From Rhizobium johnstonii 3841 (lineage in GTDB: Bacteria; Pseudomonadota; Alphaproteobacteria; Rhizobiales; Rhizobiaceae), in the NCBI RefSeq assembly GCF_000009265.1, contig NC_008378.1:806001-870000 (forward strand): 64,000 nt of DNA, in the 5' to 3' direction. Of the stretch, positions 8,617 through 16,395 are shown piece after piece. Each line of letters opens with the position of its first letter. The stretch's first letter is position 1. The position numbers and the translations under genes are program-made. The notes under the pieces are model-generated. The model saw nothing but the letters and a program-made list of their open reading frames with translations. It was not told where the DNA came from and searched no databases.

Positions 8617-9380
8617 CGAAAGCGGTCAAGCCGGCCGCCGGCGAGGCGCGCCATTATATCAGGATCAAGGAGCAGATCCTGGCCGAGATCGCCGAGGGCA
8701 AGCTGCAGCCGGGAGACCGGGTATCTTCTGAAAGCGAATTGGTGGCGGCATTCGGCGTCAGCCGCATGACGGCGAACCGGGCGCTGCGGGAGTTGATGTT
8801 CGAGGGTGTTCTCAAGCGATCCGCCGGGATCGGAACCTTCGTGTCGCCCAAGCACCTCGACGTCGATCTGCTTCAAATCCGCAACATAGCCGACGAAATA
8901 CTGGAACGGGGCCACAAGCATCAGGCGATGGTGATCAAGGCCGGCTTGATGAAGGCGGATGCCAACGTCGCCGATGCGCTCGAACTCATCCTCGGCGCTG
9001 AGGTGATGCATTCGCTGATCGTGCACATGGAAAACGACCAGCCCATTCAGGTCGAGGAGCGCTACGTCAATCCGCTGGTCGCGCCCGACTATCTGTCGGC
9101 CGACTTCCGCAGTATGACGCCGCACGAATATCTGACGGAGGTGGCTCCGATAACGGCGTTCGAACATATCGTCCAGGCCGTCAAACCGGATCCGGCCATA
9201 CGCAAATATCTCGGCCTCAGGAATGATCACCCTTGCCTGCGCGTCTTTCGAAGAACCTGGTCAGGCGAGGCCGTCGTGACCTGCGCGCTGTTATACTATC
9301 CCGGCGCGCAATACCGGCTGGAAGCACGGTCCACCAAGGGTCCCTCCAGGCCCGTCGCCATTCTCGGAGAGAAACAGTGA
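8613..9380 (+). CDS. HutC-like GntR repressor
   Basis: A 255-residue GntR regulator of the HutC subfamily. It has an N-terminal winged helix (YIRIKEQILAEIAEGKLQPG, then FGVSRMTANRALRELMFEG) and a C-terminal UTRA ligand domain containing QVEERYVNP and the R-x-W strand near residue 215. It resembles histidine-utilisation repressors, whose inducer is urocanate. ATG 8613 overlaps the MaoC stop; the upstream frame is spurious. It is embedded between catabolic genes rather than divergent, and its likely operator is the palindrome at 5379. The effector is probably an acrylate related to urocanate. Confidence 0.88.
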   Translation: MTKAVKPAAGEARHYIRIKEQILAEIAEGKLQPGDRVSSESELVAAFGVSRMTANRALRELMFEGVLKRSAGIGTFVSPKHLDVDLLQIRNIADEILERGHKHQAMVIKAGLMKADANVADALELILGAEVMHSLIVHMENDQPIQVEERYVNPLVAPDYLSADFRSMTPHEYLTEVAPITAFEHIVQAVKPDPAIRKYLGLRNDHPCLRVFRRTWSGEAVVTCALLYYPGAQYRLEARSTKGPSRPVAILGEKQ

Positions 9381-10882
9381 GCGCCACCAATTCTCCGTCG
9401 ATCATCTTCAGCGCGGCGCCGCCGACGATCGAGGACATCGCAGCAATTGCCCGTCGTCACGCAAGGATCGAGGTATCCGCCGAGGTCGAGGCCCGGATTG
9501 TGGCCGCGCGCGCCGTCGTCGACCGCTATACGGAAAGCGACCTGCCGGTCTATGGCCTGACGACGGGACTTGGAGCGGGGGTCGATACACGACTTGCAAC
9601 GGAAGATCTGGTGGCGTTCCAGCTGCGTGTGCCGCAAGCCCGCGCGGTCGGCGTTGGAGAGCCGCTTGCCCGGGAATCCGTGCGGGCGATGATGGCCGTC
9701 AGGGCCGCCGGCATGGCGGCGGGCGGTACCGGCGTTTCGCTGAAAGTCTTCCAGGGTCTGATTGCCGCCATCAATGCAGGTGTGCATCCCGTCGTCCCGT
9801 CATTGGGCTCGATCGGTGCGGCGGATTTGGCGCCGCTTGCCCATATGAGCCGGGGCCTCCTGGGCTTCGGTGAGATCGAGCTTGGCGGCGAAGTGCTGCC
9901 GGCCGCCATCGCCCTTGACAGGGCCGGCCTGAAGCCCCTCGAATTCGCGCCGAAGGACGGGCATGCGCTTGTTGTGGCCAACAGCCTCTCCATCGGCCTC
10001 GCCTGCTTGACGCTTGTGGATATCGAGCGGCTCTTCGATTGGTCCCTGAAGGCGATTGCCATTAGTTTCGAAGCGTTCCGGGCCAATGTCAGTGCCTTCG
10101 ACGACCGCGCACTGGCTGCAAGACCGGCCTTTGGGCAGCGCCGCGTCGCCGCTCAGCTGATGGAGCTTCTTTCGGGCAGCTCCTTGCTTACCGCCGATGC
10201 AGCAAGGCGTCTGCAGGATCCTTTGAGCTACCGCTGCACGCCGCAGGTCTGGGGCGCGTTGAGGCATGCGATCGATGAGGCAAGGCAGGCGACTGACATA
10301 GAGCTCGTCAGTTCCAGCGACAATCCTGTCGTGATCGCATCCGAAGGCGTCATTCTTTCGCACGGCAATTTCGACATGACCGCCTTTGTGCTCGCCTGGG
10401 AAAGGCTGGGGCAGGCGATGGCGCATTGTGCGGCAGGCACCGCCTATCGGATCATGAAGATCATGTCGCCCGGCATGTCCGACCTCCCACGCTTTCTGAC
10501 CCCGATGGGCCAGAGCCGTACTGGTTTTGCGACCGTGCAAAAGACCGTCTCGGCCATGGAAGCCGAAATCCGCCACCTGGCCATGCCGGTTTCGCTTTCG
10601 CCCATTCCTGTCGCCGATGGCGTCGAAGACCAGGCATCGATGGCTCCGAGCGTTTTGGCAAAGGCGCAGGCGATCGTCGAGCGCCTGCGCTATCTGGTCG
10701 CCATCGAACTGATTGCTTCGGTGCAGGCCGTCGAGCTCAGAGGCGTCTCGGGCGAATTGGGCAAAGGATCGGCGCAAGCCTATGCCTTTGTCCGCACCCA
10801 CGTCCCGGCGCTTGAAGAGGATCGCGCGCAAGGGCCGGATTTTGCGACAATTGCCGCATTGATCGGGCTTGGCCCGCAATAA
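9377..10882 (+). CDS. HAL/PAL-superfamily lyase lacking the MIO triad
   Basis: A 501-residue homologue of histidine ammonia-lyase, starting at GTG 9377 in overlap with the regulator stop. The superfamily fold is clear (VYGLTTGLG with Tyr59, NS at 201-203, QDPLSYR at 280-286, GNF at 330-332, VEDQASM with Glu417). At the MIO site the usual GASGDLAPLAH reads GAADLAPLAH: Ala148-Ala149-Asp150, one residue shorter and without the serine. By my alignment the tyrosine of QDPYSLR is replaced (Leu283) and the usual SHAAG histidine is also lost. It therefore cannot form MIO and is not a standard HutH. MIO-less relatives such as ergothionase eliminate trimethylamine from betaines, and the operon encodes an OpuC-type quaternary-amine transporter. 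I infer a betaine lyase; the substrate is unknown. Confidence 0.8.
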   Translation: MSATNSPSIIFSAAPPTIEDIAAIARRHARIEVSAEVEARIVAARAVVDRYTESDLPVYGLTTGLGAGVDTRLATEDLVAFQLRVPQARAVGVGEPLARESVRAMMAVRAAGMAAGGTGVSLKVFQGLIAAINAGVHPVVPSLGSIGAADLAPLAHMSRGLLGFGEIELGGEVLPAAIALDRAGLKPLEFAPKDGHALVVANSLSIGLACLTLVDIERLFDWSLKAIAISFEAFRANVSAFDDRALAARPAFGQRRVAAQLMELLSGSSLLTADAARRLQDPLSYRCTPQVWGALRHAIDEARQATDIELVSSSDNPVVIASEGVILSHGNFDMTAFVLAWERLGQAMAHCAAGTAYRIMKIMSPGMSDLPRFLTPMGQSRTGFATVQKTVSAMEAEIRHLAMPVSLSPIPVADGVEDQASMAPSVLAKAQAIVERLRYLVAIELIASVQAVELRGVSGELGKGSAQAYAFVRTHVPALEEDRAQGPDFATIAALIGLGPQ

Positions 10883-10932
10883 GCCGGTTCGCCACTGCCC
10901 CGGCAAGAAGGGCAGGGCGCCGACCGGTCATG

Positions 10933-10961
10933 CTGACGGTTATTCCGGGGAATGCCGTCAG
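10933..10961 (+). other. Stem-loop upstream of binding-protein gene
   Basis: CTGACGG (10933-10939) pairs with CCGTCAG (10955-10961), and an inner ATTCC/GGAAT stem continues after a small internal bulge. No T-run follows. It lies in the only gap of the upstream half-operon, just before the periplasmic binding-protein gene, and may mark an mRNA processing or stability boundary. Confidence 0.5.
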
Positions 10962-10996
10962 TCCGTTCATTGAAAAGTCAACAAGAGGGAATGACT

Positions 10997-11884
10997 ATGA
11001 AAAATTGGACAAAAGGCATCTTTGCAGCCGGCATCATGGCAGCCGCCATGTTCCAGTCTGCATCCGCAGAGACCATCAAGGTCGGCAGCAAGAATTTCAC
11101 CGAGCAGTTTATCCTCGCCGAAATGTACGCCGCCGTTTTGGAAAATGCCGGCATCACCGTCGAGCGCAAGATCAATCTCGGCGGCACGCTGATTGCTCAC
11201 CAGGCATTGGTGGCCGGCGAGATCGATCTCTATCCGGAATATACCGGCACGGCGCTCGCTTCTGTCGTCAAGGGTGAGATGTCGACCGATGCCGAGAAGG
11301 TCTACACGCAGGTCAAGGACTTCTACGCCAAGCAGTTCAACCTCACCTGGCTGAAGCCGAGCGGCATCAACAATGGCTATGTCATCGTGGTCCGGCAGGA
11401 AACGGCGCAGGCCAACAATCTGAAGAGCCTGTCGGATCTCGCCAAGGTTTCGAAGACCCTGGTCTTCGGCGGCGGCGCTGAATTTCCGGACCGCGCCGAC
11501 GGCCTGCCCGGCCTGAAGCGTGTTTATGATGCCGAGTTCAAGGAGTTCAAGCAGTTTGCCAAGCTCGGCCTTCGTTATGATGCGCTGGAACAGAAGGACA
11601 TTGACGTCGCCAATGGCGCCGCGACCGACTGGCAGATCGGCTCGAAGAATCTCGTGCCGCTGGCAGACGACAAGGGTCTGTTTCCGCCCTACTACGTGGC
11701 GCCCGTTGTCCGCCAGGACGTGCTGAAGGCCAATCCGAAAGTTGCCGAACTGCTGGAGGCGGTCGGCACCCATCTCGATAACGAGAAAATGCGGGTCCTC
11801 AATGCCAAGGTTGAGACCGATCACGAGGAAGCCAAGGATGTGGCGGTCGAATTCCTCAAGGAAAACGGCCTGCTGCCGAAGTGA
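10997..11884 (+). CDS. OpuC-type periplasmic binding protein
   Basis: A 295-residue substrate-binding protein of the OpuAC/ProX type used for glycine betaine, choline and related quaternary amines. The signal peptide is MKNWTKGIFAAGIMAAAMFQ followed by SASA, then ETIKVGSKNFTEQFILAEMY, which is the family hallmark, and IDLYPEYTGTAL near residue 75. I prefer ATG 10997 over 10991 because GAGGGA lies six bases upstream. It probably delivers the operon's substrate to the two permeases at 13865 and 14497. The known ergothioneine transporter EgtUV belongs to the same transporter class, which bears on the substrate question. Stem-loops flank the gene. Confidence 0.88.
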   Translation: MKNWTKGIFAAGIMAAAMFQSASAETIKVGSKNFTEQFILAEMYAAVLENAGITVERKINLGGTLIAHQALVAGEIDLYPEYTGTALASVVKGEMSTDAEKVYTQVKDFYAKQFNLTWLKPSGINNGYVIVVRQETAQANNLKSLSDLAKVSKTLVFGGGAEFPDRADGLPGLKRVYDAEFKEFKQFAKLGLRYDALEQKDIDVANGAATDWQIGSKNLVPLADDKGLFPPYYVAPVVRQDVLKANPKVAELLEAVGTHLDNEKMRVLNAKVETDHEEAKDVAVEFLKENGLLPK

Positions 11885-11894
11885 TTGTCACGCC

Positions 11895-11920
11895 CGCGGC
11901 CGGGTATCGATCCGGCCGCG
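11895..11920 (+). other. Perfect 9-bp stem-loop after binding-protein gene
   Basis: CGCGGCCGG (11895-11903) pairs perfectly with CCGGCCGCG (11912-11920) around an 8-nt loop, 11 nt after the binding-protein stop. There is no clear U-run, so it is more likely an mRNA 3'-end stabiliser or partial attenuator than a full terminator. Confidence 0.6.
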
Positions 11921-12001
11921 ACCTGGCGTGGCGATCCTTTTAGGTGTCTGTTCGAAAATCCGTCCGTTCAGCAGCCGGACAGGAATGTGGAGAAGCGGGA
12001 A

Positions 12002-13006
12002 ATGCAGGAAATCTGGATCGATTATCTCAACGCCCTCGATGCCAAGGCGCTGGCGCTGACGAATGACGAGATTCTCGATGCTGTGTCGAAAGCGCTGGAT
12101 GCGCAGGGCAGGGGCGAAACCGTCATCGAGCCGCGTGTTCATCTTGTGCCGGAGAGCTCCGACAAAGGCCATTTCAACGTGCTTCGCGGCTATGTCAAAG
12201 CGCTGAACTATGCCGGCGTCAAAGTCGTCGGCGATTTCGTCGACAACTATAAGGTCGATCTGCCCTCGGAGCTTGCGGTCCTCAACCTGTTCGACCCGAA
12301 CACCGGCGTGCCGAAGGCCATCATCGACGCAACTGCTATCACCGACATGCGGACCGGCGCCGTGACCGCCCTTGGCGCAAAATATCTCGCCCGCAAGAAC
12401 AGCAAGATTCTCGGCCATATCGGTGCCCGCGGAACCTCCTACTGGAACGTTCGCCTTCTCGATCATCTCTTCGACTTCGATGAAATCCGCGTGCATTCGC
12501 GCCGCCCGGAAAGTCGCGATGCCTTCGCAAAGCGTCTTGAGGCGGATCTCGGCAAGAAGATCATCGTCACCGACAATTGGGAGGATTGCCTCAAGGGTGC
12601 TGATATCATGGTCGAGGCCAGCCGCCTGCCGGAACCGGCGCCGCTGTTCAAGACGGAATGGGTGAAGAAGGGAGCCTTCGTCGTGCCCTATGGCACGATG
12701 AGCGCGCTTGAATTCGATCTCACCGATATCATGGACAAGGTCGTCGTCGACGATTGGGGACAATGCGGCCCCGGCAAGCCGTTTGGAGCGCTTCGCCGTC
12801 ACGTCGACGAGGGCAAGGTGACGGCCGAGAACCTGCATGCCGAAATCGGCCAGATCGTCTGCGGCATGAAACCCGGCCGCGAGAGCGACGAGGAGACGAT
12901 CCTGTTCTGGCATCGCGGCCTCAGCACGACCGACGTGGCGCTCGGCGCCGCCATGGTCGATAAGGCAAGAGAGATGAATATCGGCCAGCGCCTGCGGTTC
13001 GCATAA
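12002..13006 (+). CDS. Ornithine cyclodeaminase/mu-crystallin family protein
   Basis: A 334-residue member of the OCD/mu-crystallin family of NAD(P)-dependent enzymes (ornithine cyclodeaminases, ketimine reductases, alanine dehydrogenases). The family block DATAITDMRTGAVTALGAKYLA precedes the Rossmann motif GHIGARGTSYWNV, and a conserved VHSRRPE follows. The open frame extends to 11885, but ATG 12002 is preceded by GGAGAAGCGGGAA and matches the family start. It lies between a binding-protein gene and permease genes, so it acts on the same substrate family. It could reduce an imine or ketimine. Substrate unknown. Confidence 0.85.
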   Translation: MQEIWIDYLNALDAKALALTNDEILDAVSKALDAQGRGETVIEPRVHLVPESSDKGHFNVLRGYVKALNYAGVKVVGDFVDNYKVDLPSELAVLNLFDPNTGVPKAIIDATAITDMRTGAVTALGAKYLARKNSKILGHIGARGTSYWNVRLLDHLFDFDEIRVHSRRPESRDAFAKRLEADLGKKIIVTDNWEDCLKGADIMVEASRLPEPAPLFKTEWVKKGAFVVPYGTMSALEFDLTDIMDKVVVDDWGQCGPGKPFGALRRHVDEGKVTAENLHAEIGQIVCGMKPGRESDEETILFWHRGLSTTDVALGAAMVDKAREMNIGQRLRFA

Positions 13007-13011
13007 TTGCC

Positions 13012-13830
13012 ATGGTGATGTCCAAGCCAATCGCCTGTTCGAGAATGTATAATCTCAGCCCGCACATTCGTGGCCTGTGGGACGCGCTGTTTGCGCTGGT
13101 CAGCGTGCATTCCGGCGTCGAGCTCGAAATCATCGCTCATGCAGCACCGGCGCCGCTGGCGGAGCTATGGGCGAGGCCGGACATGGGAGCGGTCTTTATG
13201 TGCGGCTATCCGTTTTCGCGCATGCCCGAGGGTGCGAGACCGGTTGCCCTTGCCGCACCCGTCTCGAGCGAGGCATGGACTTTGGACCAGCCGCTCTATG
13301 CCAGTCACATCCTGGTCGCCTCCACCGGGCCGGTGAACGCGGTGGCGGATCTCGCTGCGGCACGCTGGGGCTGGACCGTGCGCGATTCCCAATCGGGCTA
13401 CCATGCGGCGCGCTCCTACCTTGCCGGCCGATTTGCGGGCACGATGAAGCAGAGCACGACGGTCGGACCGCTGCTCAATCCCTCAGGCATCGTCGCAGCC
13501 CTCAAGGAGGGCAGGATCGATGCGGGCGCGATCGACGCTTATGCCTTCCAATTGTTGTCGCTGCACGAACGCGACGCGATCGATGGTCTTCGTATTCTGG
13601 CGACGACCGATCCGCTTCCCGCTCCGCTATTGGTTGCCGCGCAAACATTGCCCTCGGACATCGCCACGGCGTTACAGCAGAGCCTCGTGACGTTGCATGA
13701 AACGCCTGAGGGAGCGGCGGCTTTGGAACGGCTCGGCCTCAGGCGATTTTCGGCGGTCGCTCCGTCGGCCTACGATGTCCTGCCGCAGAGAGCCGACGAC
13801 GCCGATCGCAGATTGGGGATCTCATGGTAG
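13012..13830 (+). CDS. PhnD-like solute-binding-fold protein without signal peptide
   Basis: A 272-residue protein with the PhnD/phosphonate-type periplasmic-binding fold (PF12974-like). The N-terminus reads straight into a fold strand (ACSRMYNLSP), the middle has ASHILVASTGPVNAVADLAA, and SQSGYHAARSYLAG is the usual ligand-loop region. There is no hydrophobic leader, so it is probably cytoplasmic, and it could be a substrate-binding or enzymatic derivative rather than a transport protein. It follows the OCD-like gene by 5 bp. An alternative start at 13018 would not add a signal. Function unknown. Confidence 0.7.
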   Translation: MVMSKPIACSRMYNLSPHIRGLWDALFALVSVHSGVELEIIAHAAPAPLAELWARPDMGAVFMCGYPFSRMPEGARPVALAAPVSSEAWTLDQPLYASHILVASTGPVNAVADLAAARWGWTVRDSQSGYHAARSYLAGRFAGTMKQSTTVGPLLNPSGIVAALKEGRIDAGAIDAYAFQLLSLHERDAIDGLRILATTDPLPAPLLVAAQTLPSDIATALQQSLVTLHETPEGAAALERLGLRRFSAVAPSAYDVLPQRADDADRRLGISW

Positions 13831-13864
13831 ACAGGCGAACGAGCGCTCGGACGCGGAGGTCTCG

Positions 13865-14500
13865 ATGATGAAATGGGTCCCTAAACACCTCGACCGGCTA
13901 TTCGAAGCGCTGTTGGAGCACCTGTATCTCGTTTTTTCCTCGGTCGGCATTGCCCTGGTGATCTCGCTGATCGTCGGGATATGGGCGGCAAGGCGACCGC
14001 GGAGCTTCGCGGTTATCATCATCTTCACCGGTATCTTGTTCGCCGTGCCGAGCCTGGCGCTGTTTGCGCTTCTCATTCCCATTATGGGGATCGGGGCGGC
14101 ACCTGCCATTACCGGTCTTGCCGCCTACTCGCTGATGATCCTGATCCGCAATATCGGCATGGGGTTTCAGGCAATTCCGCGTGACATACTCGAAGCTGCC
14201 GATGGCATGGGCTACGGCACCGCGCGCCGGATCTGGGAGGTCGAGCTGCCGCTGGCGATGCCCTATATCGTCGGCGGTATCCGCATTGCCATGGTGACGG
14301 TCATCGGCATCGCGACCGTTGCCGCCTATATCAATGCCGGCGGCCTCGGCGTCATCATTTTCGAAGGCATCGACCAGCGGTTTCCCGAAAAGATCATCGC
14401 CGGCGGGCTGCTGACGTCATTTCTGGCGCTCTTTGCCGACTACTGTTTTGCATCCTTCGAAAAGCTGCTGCGCCGGCGCAGTGGAGGTAAAGCAGCATGA
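13865..14500 (+). CDS. OpuC-type ABC permease 1
   Basis: A 211-residue inner-membrane permease of the OpuCB/ProW type. Five hydrophobic helices are apparent. The coupling-helix segment EAADGMGYGTARRIWEVELP (about residues 113-132) carries the EAA motif that docks on the ATPase. The long upstream frame to 13697 is an overlap with the previous gene. ATG 13865 has an excellent GGAGG five bases upstream. Its stop overlaps the second permease start (ATGA). Confidence 0.9.
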   Translation: MMKWVPKHLDRLFEALLEHLYLVFSSVGIALVISLIVGIWAARRPRSFAVIIIFTGILFAVPSLALFALLIPIMGIGAAPAITGLAAYSLMILIRNIGMGFQAIPRDILEAADGMGYGTARRIWEVELPLAMPYIVGGIRIAMVTVIGIATVAAYINAGGLGVIIFEGIDQRFPEKIIAGGLLTSFLALFADYCFASFEKLLRRRSGGKAA

Positions 14501-15132
14501 TCGTTATCGATGCATTCAGCTGGATCTTCAATAACTCCGGTACCTTCTTCAACGCTTTCAATCGCCATCTTCTGATGTGCGTCCTATCGCTTGGCATCGC
14601 TTTCGTCATTGCCGTGCCACTCGGATTTGCCGTCGCACGGGCACCTCGCGCCGCCTTTGCAGTGGTCAATATTGCTGGCGCCTTGCGCTCCATACCGAGC
14701 CTTGCGATCCTGTCGGCGGCGATGCCGTTTCTCGGCATCGGATTGTTGCCGTCGGTGGTCGCCCTCATCGTCCTTGCGGTGCCGCCGCTGCTGTTGAGCA
14801 CGATCATCGGCATCCGCGAGATCGACGCCTCGGTGATCGATGCGGCAGATGGAATGGGCATGAGCGCCGGTCAGATGCTGTGGGAGATCGAACTTCCCCT
14901 GGCCGTTCCGTCGATTCTGTCAGGCGTCAGGACGAGTGCCATCCAGGTCATCGGCGGGGCCGCGCTGGCCTCCTTCATCGGCGGCGGCGGGCTTGGCGAT
15001 TTCATCAATGCCGGCATTGCGATCATGAACATGCCGCGCCTTCTCGTCGGAGCGGTTCCGATCGCCCTGCTCGCGATCTTTGCGGAACTGGCGTTCGGCG
15101 CCCTGGAGCGCGTCTTCACTCAACGGCGCTAA
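14497..15132 (+). CDS. OpuC-type ABC permease 2
   Basis: The second 211-residue permease, homologous to the gene before it. Its coupling motif is IDAADGMGMSAGQMLWEIEL near residues 111-130, and the helices match OpuCD-type proteins (FIGGGGLGDFINAGIAIMN near the C-terminal half). It presumably pairs with the upstream permease as a heterodimer. Translation is coupled to the upstream gene through ATGA. The ATPase gene follows after 22 bp. Confidence 0.9.
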   Translation: MIVIDAFSWIFNNSGTFFNAFNRHLLMCVLSLGIAFVIAVPLGFAVARAPRAAFAVVNIAGALRSIPSLAILSAAMPFLGIGLLPSVVALIVLAVPPLLLSTIIGIREIDASVIDAADGMGMSAGQMLWEIELPLAVPSILSGVRTSAIQVIGGAALASFIGGGGLGDFINAGIAIMNMPRLLVGAVPIALLAIFAELAFGALERVFTQRR

Positions 15133-15154
15133 GCGGCCGAAAGCGGATATCAGG

Positions 15155-16096
15155 ATGATTCATCTCGACCATGTTACGAAGAATTATGACGGAAGCGGCC
15201 AGCATGCGGTCGACAATCTCGATCTCCTGATCGAGACCGGTACGACGGTTGCCCTGATCGGTCCTTCGGGCTGCGGCAAGACCACGACCATGCGCATGAT
15301 CAATCAATTGGAAACACCCACGGCGGGGCGTGTGCTGGTCGATGGCAGAGATATCGCCCGGGTCGATCAGAAAGAACTGCGCCGCAGCATAGGTTATGTC
15401 ATCCAGCAAGTTGGTCTGTTTCCGCATATGTCGATCGCGCGCAATGTCGCGACCGTGCCGCGGCTTCTCGGTTGGGAAAAGGCGCGCAGCGATCGCCGGG
15501 TCGACGAGCTGCTGGATCTCGTGGGTCTTGATCCGGCCATCATGCGGCAGCGCCTGCCACACGAGTTGTCGGGCGGACAGCGTCAGCGCGTCGGTTTCGC
15601 GCGTGCGCTCGCCGCCGACCCTGCCATCATGCTGATGGACGAACCGTTCGGCGCGATCGATCCGATCACCCGCGTTCGGCTTCAGGACGAATTCCGCGAT
15701 ATTCTCAGGAAGGTGAAGAAGACCGTCGTCATCGTCACCCATGACCTCGATGAGGCAATCAAGATGGGCGATCGCATCGCCATCATGCGGGATGGCCGCC
15801 TCCTTCAATATGATACCCCGCAGGAAATCCTCGCGCGTCCCGTCAATGAATTCGTCGAGAGTTTCCTCGGTCCTGACCGGGCCATAAAAAGGCTGAGCTT
15901 GATTGTCGTATCGATGATCATGACCGCGCCGGAACCGTCGAACGGCGATGCCGAGATCGCCGCTGACGCCACGGTTCACGACGCCTTGGCGCTCATTCTT
16001 TCCGGGGAGATGCCGGGCCTGCACGTCAGAGCCGCTGACGGGACGCTTGCGGGATATTTGTCTCGTGACACTCTATTGCGCGCCAATCGGCTGTAG
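15155..16096 (+). CDS. OpuC-type ABC ATPase with truncated CBS tail
   Basis: A 313-residue ATPase of the quaternary-amine (OpuCA/ProV) group. It has Walker A GPSGCGKTTT, the Q-loop IQQVGLFPH, signature LSGGQRQR, Walker B IMLMDEPFGAID and the H-loop VIVTHD. The last 70 residues hold one CBS-like repeat (VHDALALILSG, then LHVRAADGTLAGYLSRD), whereas osmosensory members carry two. That argues for a catabolic uptake role rather than osmoregulation. ATG 15155 follows an AGG-containing leader. It is the last gene of the operon, and about 300 bp separate it from the next one. Confidence 0.9.
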   Translation: MIHLDHVTKNYDGSGQHAVDNLDLLIETGTTVALIGPSGCGKTTTMRMINQLETPTAGRVLVDGRDIARVDQKELRRSIGYVIQQVGLFPHMSIARNVATVPRLLGWEKARSDRRVDELLDLVGLDPAIMRQRLPHELSGGQRQRVGFARALAADPAIMLMDEPFGAIDPITRVRLQDEFRDILRKVKKTVVIVTHDLDEAIKMGDRIAIMRDGRLLQYDTPQEILARPVNEFVESFLGPDRAIKRLSLIVVSMIMTAPEPSNGDAEIAADATVHDALALILSGEMPGLHVRAADGTLAGYLSRDTLLRANRL

Positions 16097-16395
16097 AGCA
16101 ATTCCACCAAAGTGCGCAGCGGAAGAGCTTCGGCTGGGGTCGTTTGCGCAACAGGGCGATATCGCCAGTCGCCATGCATGAACCCTTCGAACGCTCGCAG
16201 GCGGGCATCGACCGCCACAGCGATGGATGAATGTGAAATATATTTCACCGTATGAATTATATTGACAGCGCTCTGCCGTTGCGATTATCTGCCCATACCG
16301 GACTTCGAGGAGGAACTCCGGTCTTCAATGGATCATCGGCAGCCGCTGAGGCGCCGCCGGATATTTGGGAGGGGCTTCGGCCTCGAGGAGGAAAC
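16097..16395. other. Intergenic region before sugar ABC operon
   Basis: It holds the palindrome described separately and TTGACA at 16262-16267 as a possible -35. I could not identify a convincing -10. The first 40 bases (TAGAGCAATTCCA and following) look like a degenerate rhizobial intergenic repeat. No terminator is obvious. Confidence 0.4.
16233..16248. promoter_or_regulatory. 16-bp perfect palindrome, probable SorC operator
   Basis: GTGAAATATATTTCAC is fully self-complementary, AT-rich in a GC-rich setting, 14 bp before a TTGACA and 148 bp before the binding-protein start. The operon encodes a SorC/DeoR regulator at 20055, the natural candidate to bind here. The assignment is by position only. 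Confidence 0.6.

Noticed and set aside
9377..10882. Ordinary histidine ammonia-lyase (hutH)
   Set aside because: The MIO triad serine is absent, the active-site tyrosine and histidine are changed, and no urocanase or hydrolase genes of the hut pathway are nearby.
13697..13864. Upstream extension of first OpuC-type permease
   Set aside because: It overlaps the PhnD-like gene in another frame, whereas ATG 13865 has a strong ribosome-binding site and the family's start.
15900..16090. Two full CBS domains on the OpuC-type ATPase
   Set aside because: Only one partial CBS-like repeat can be traced, so an osmosensor of the OpuA type is not supported.
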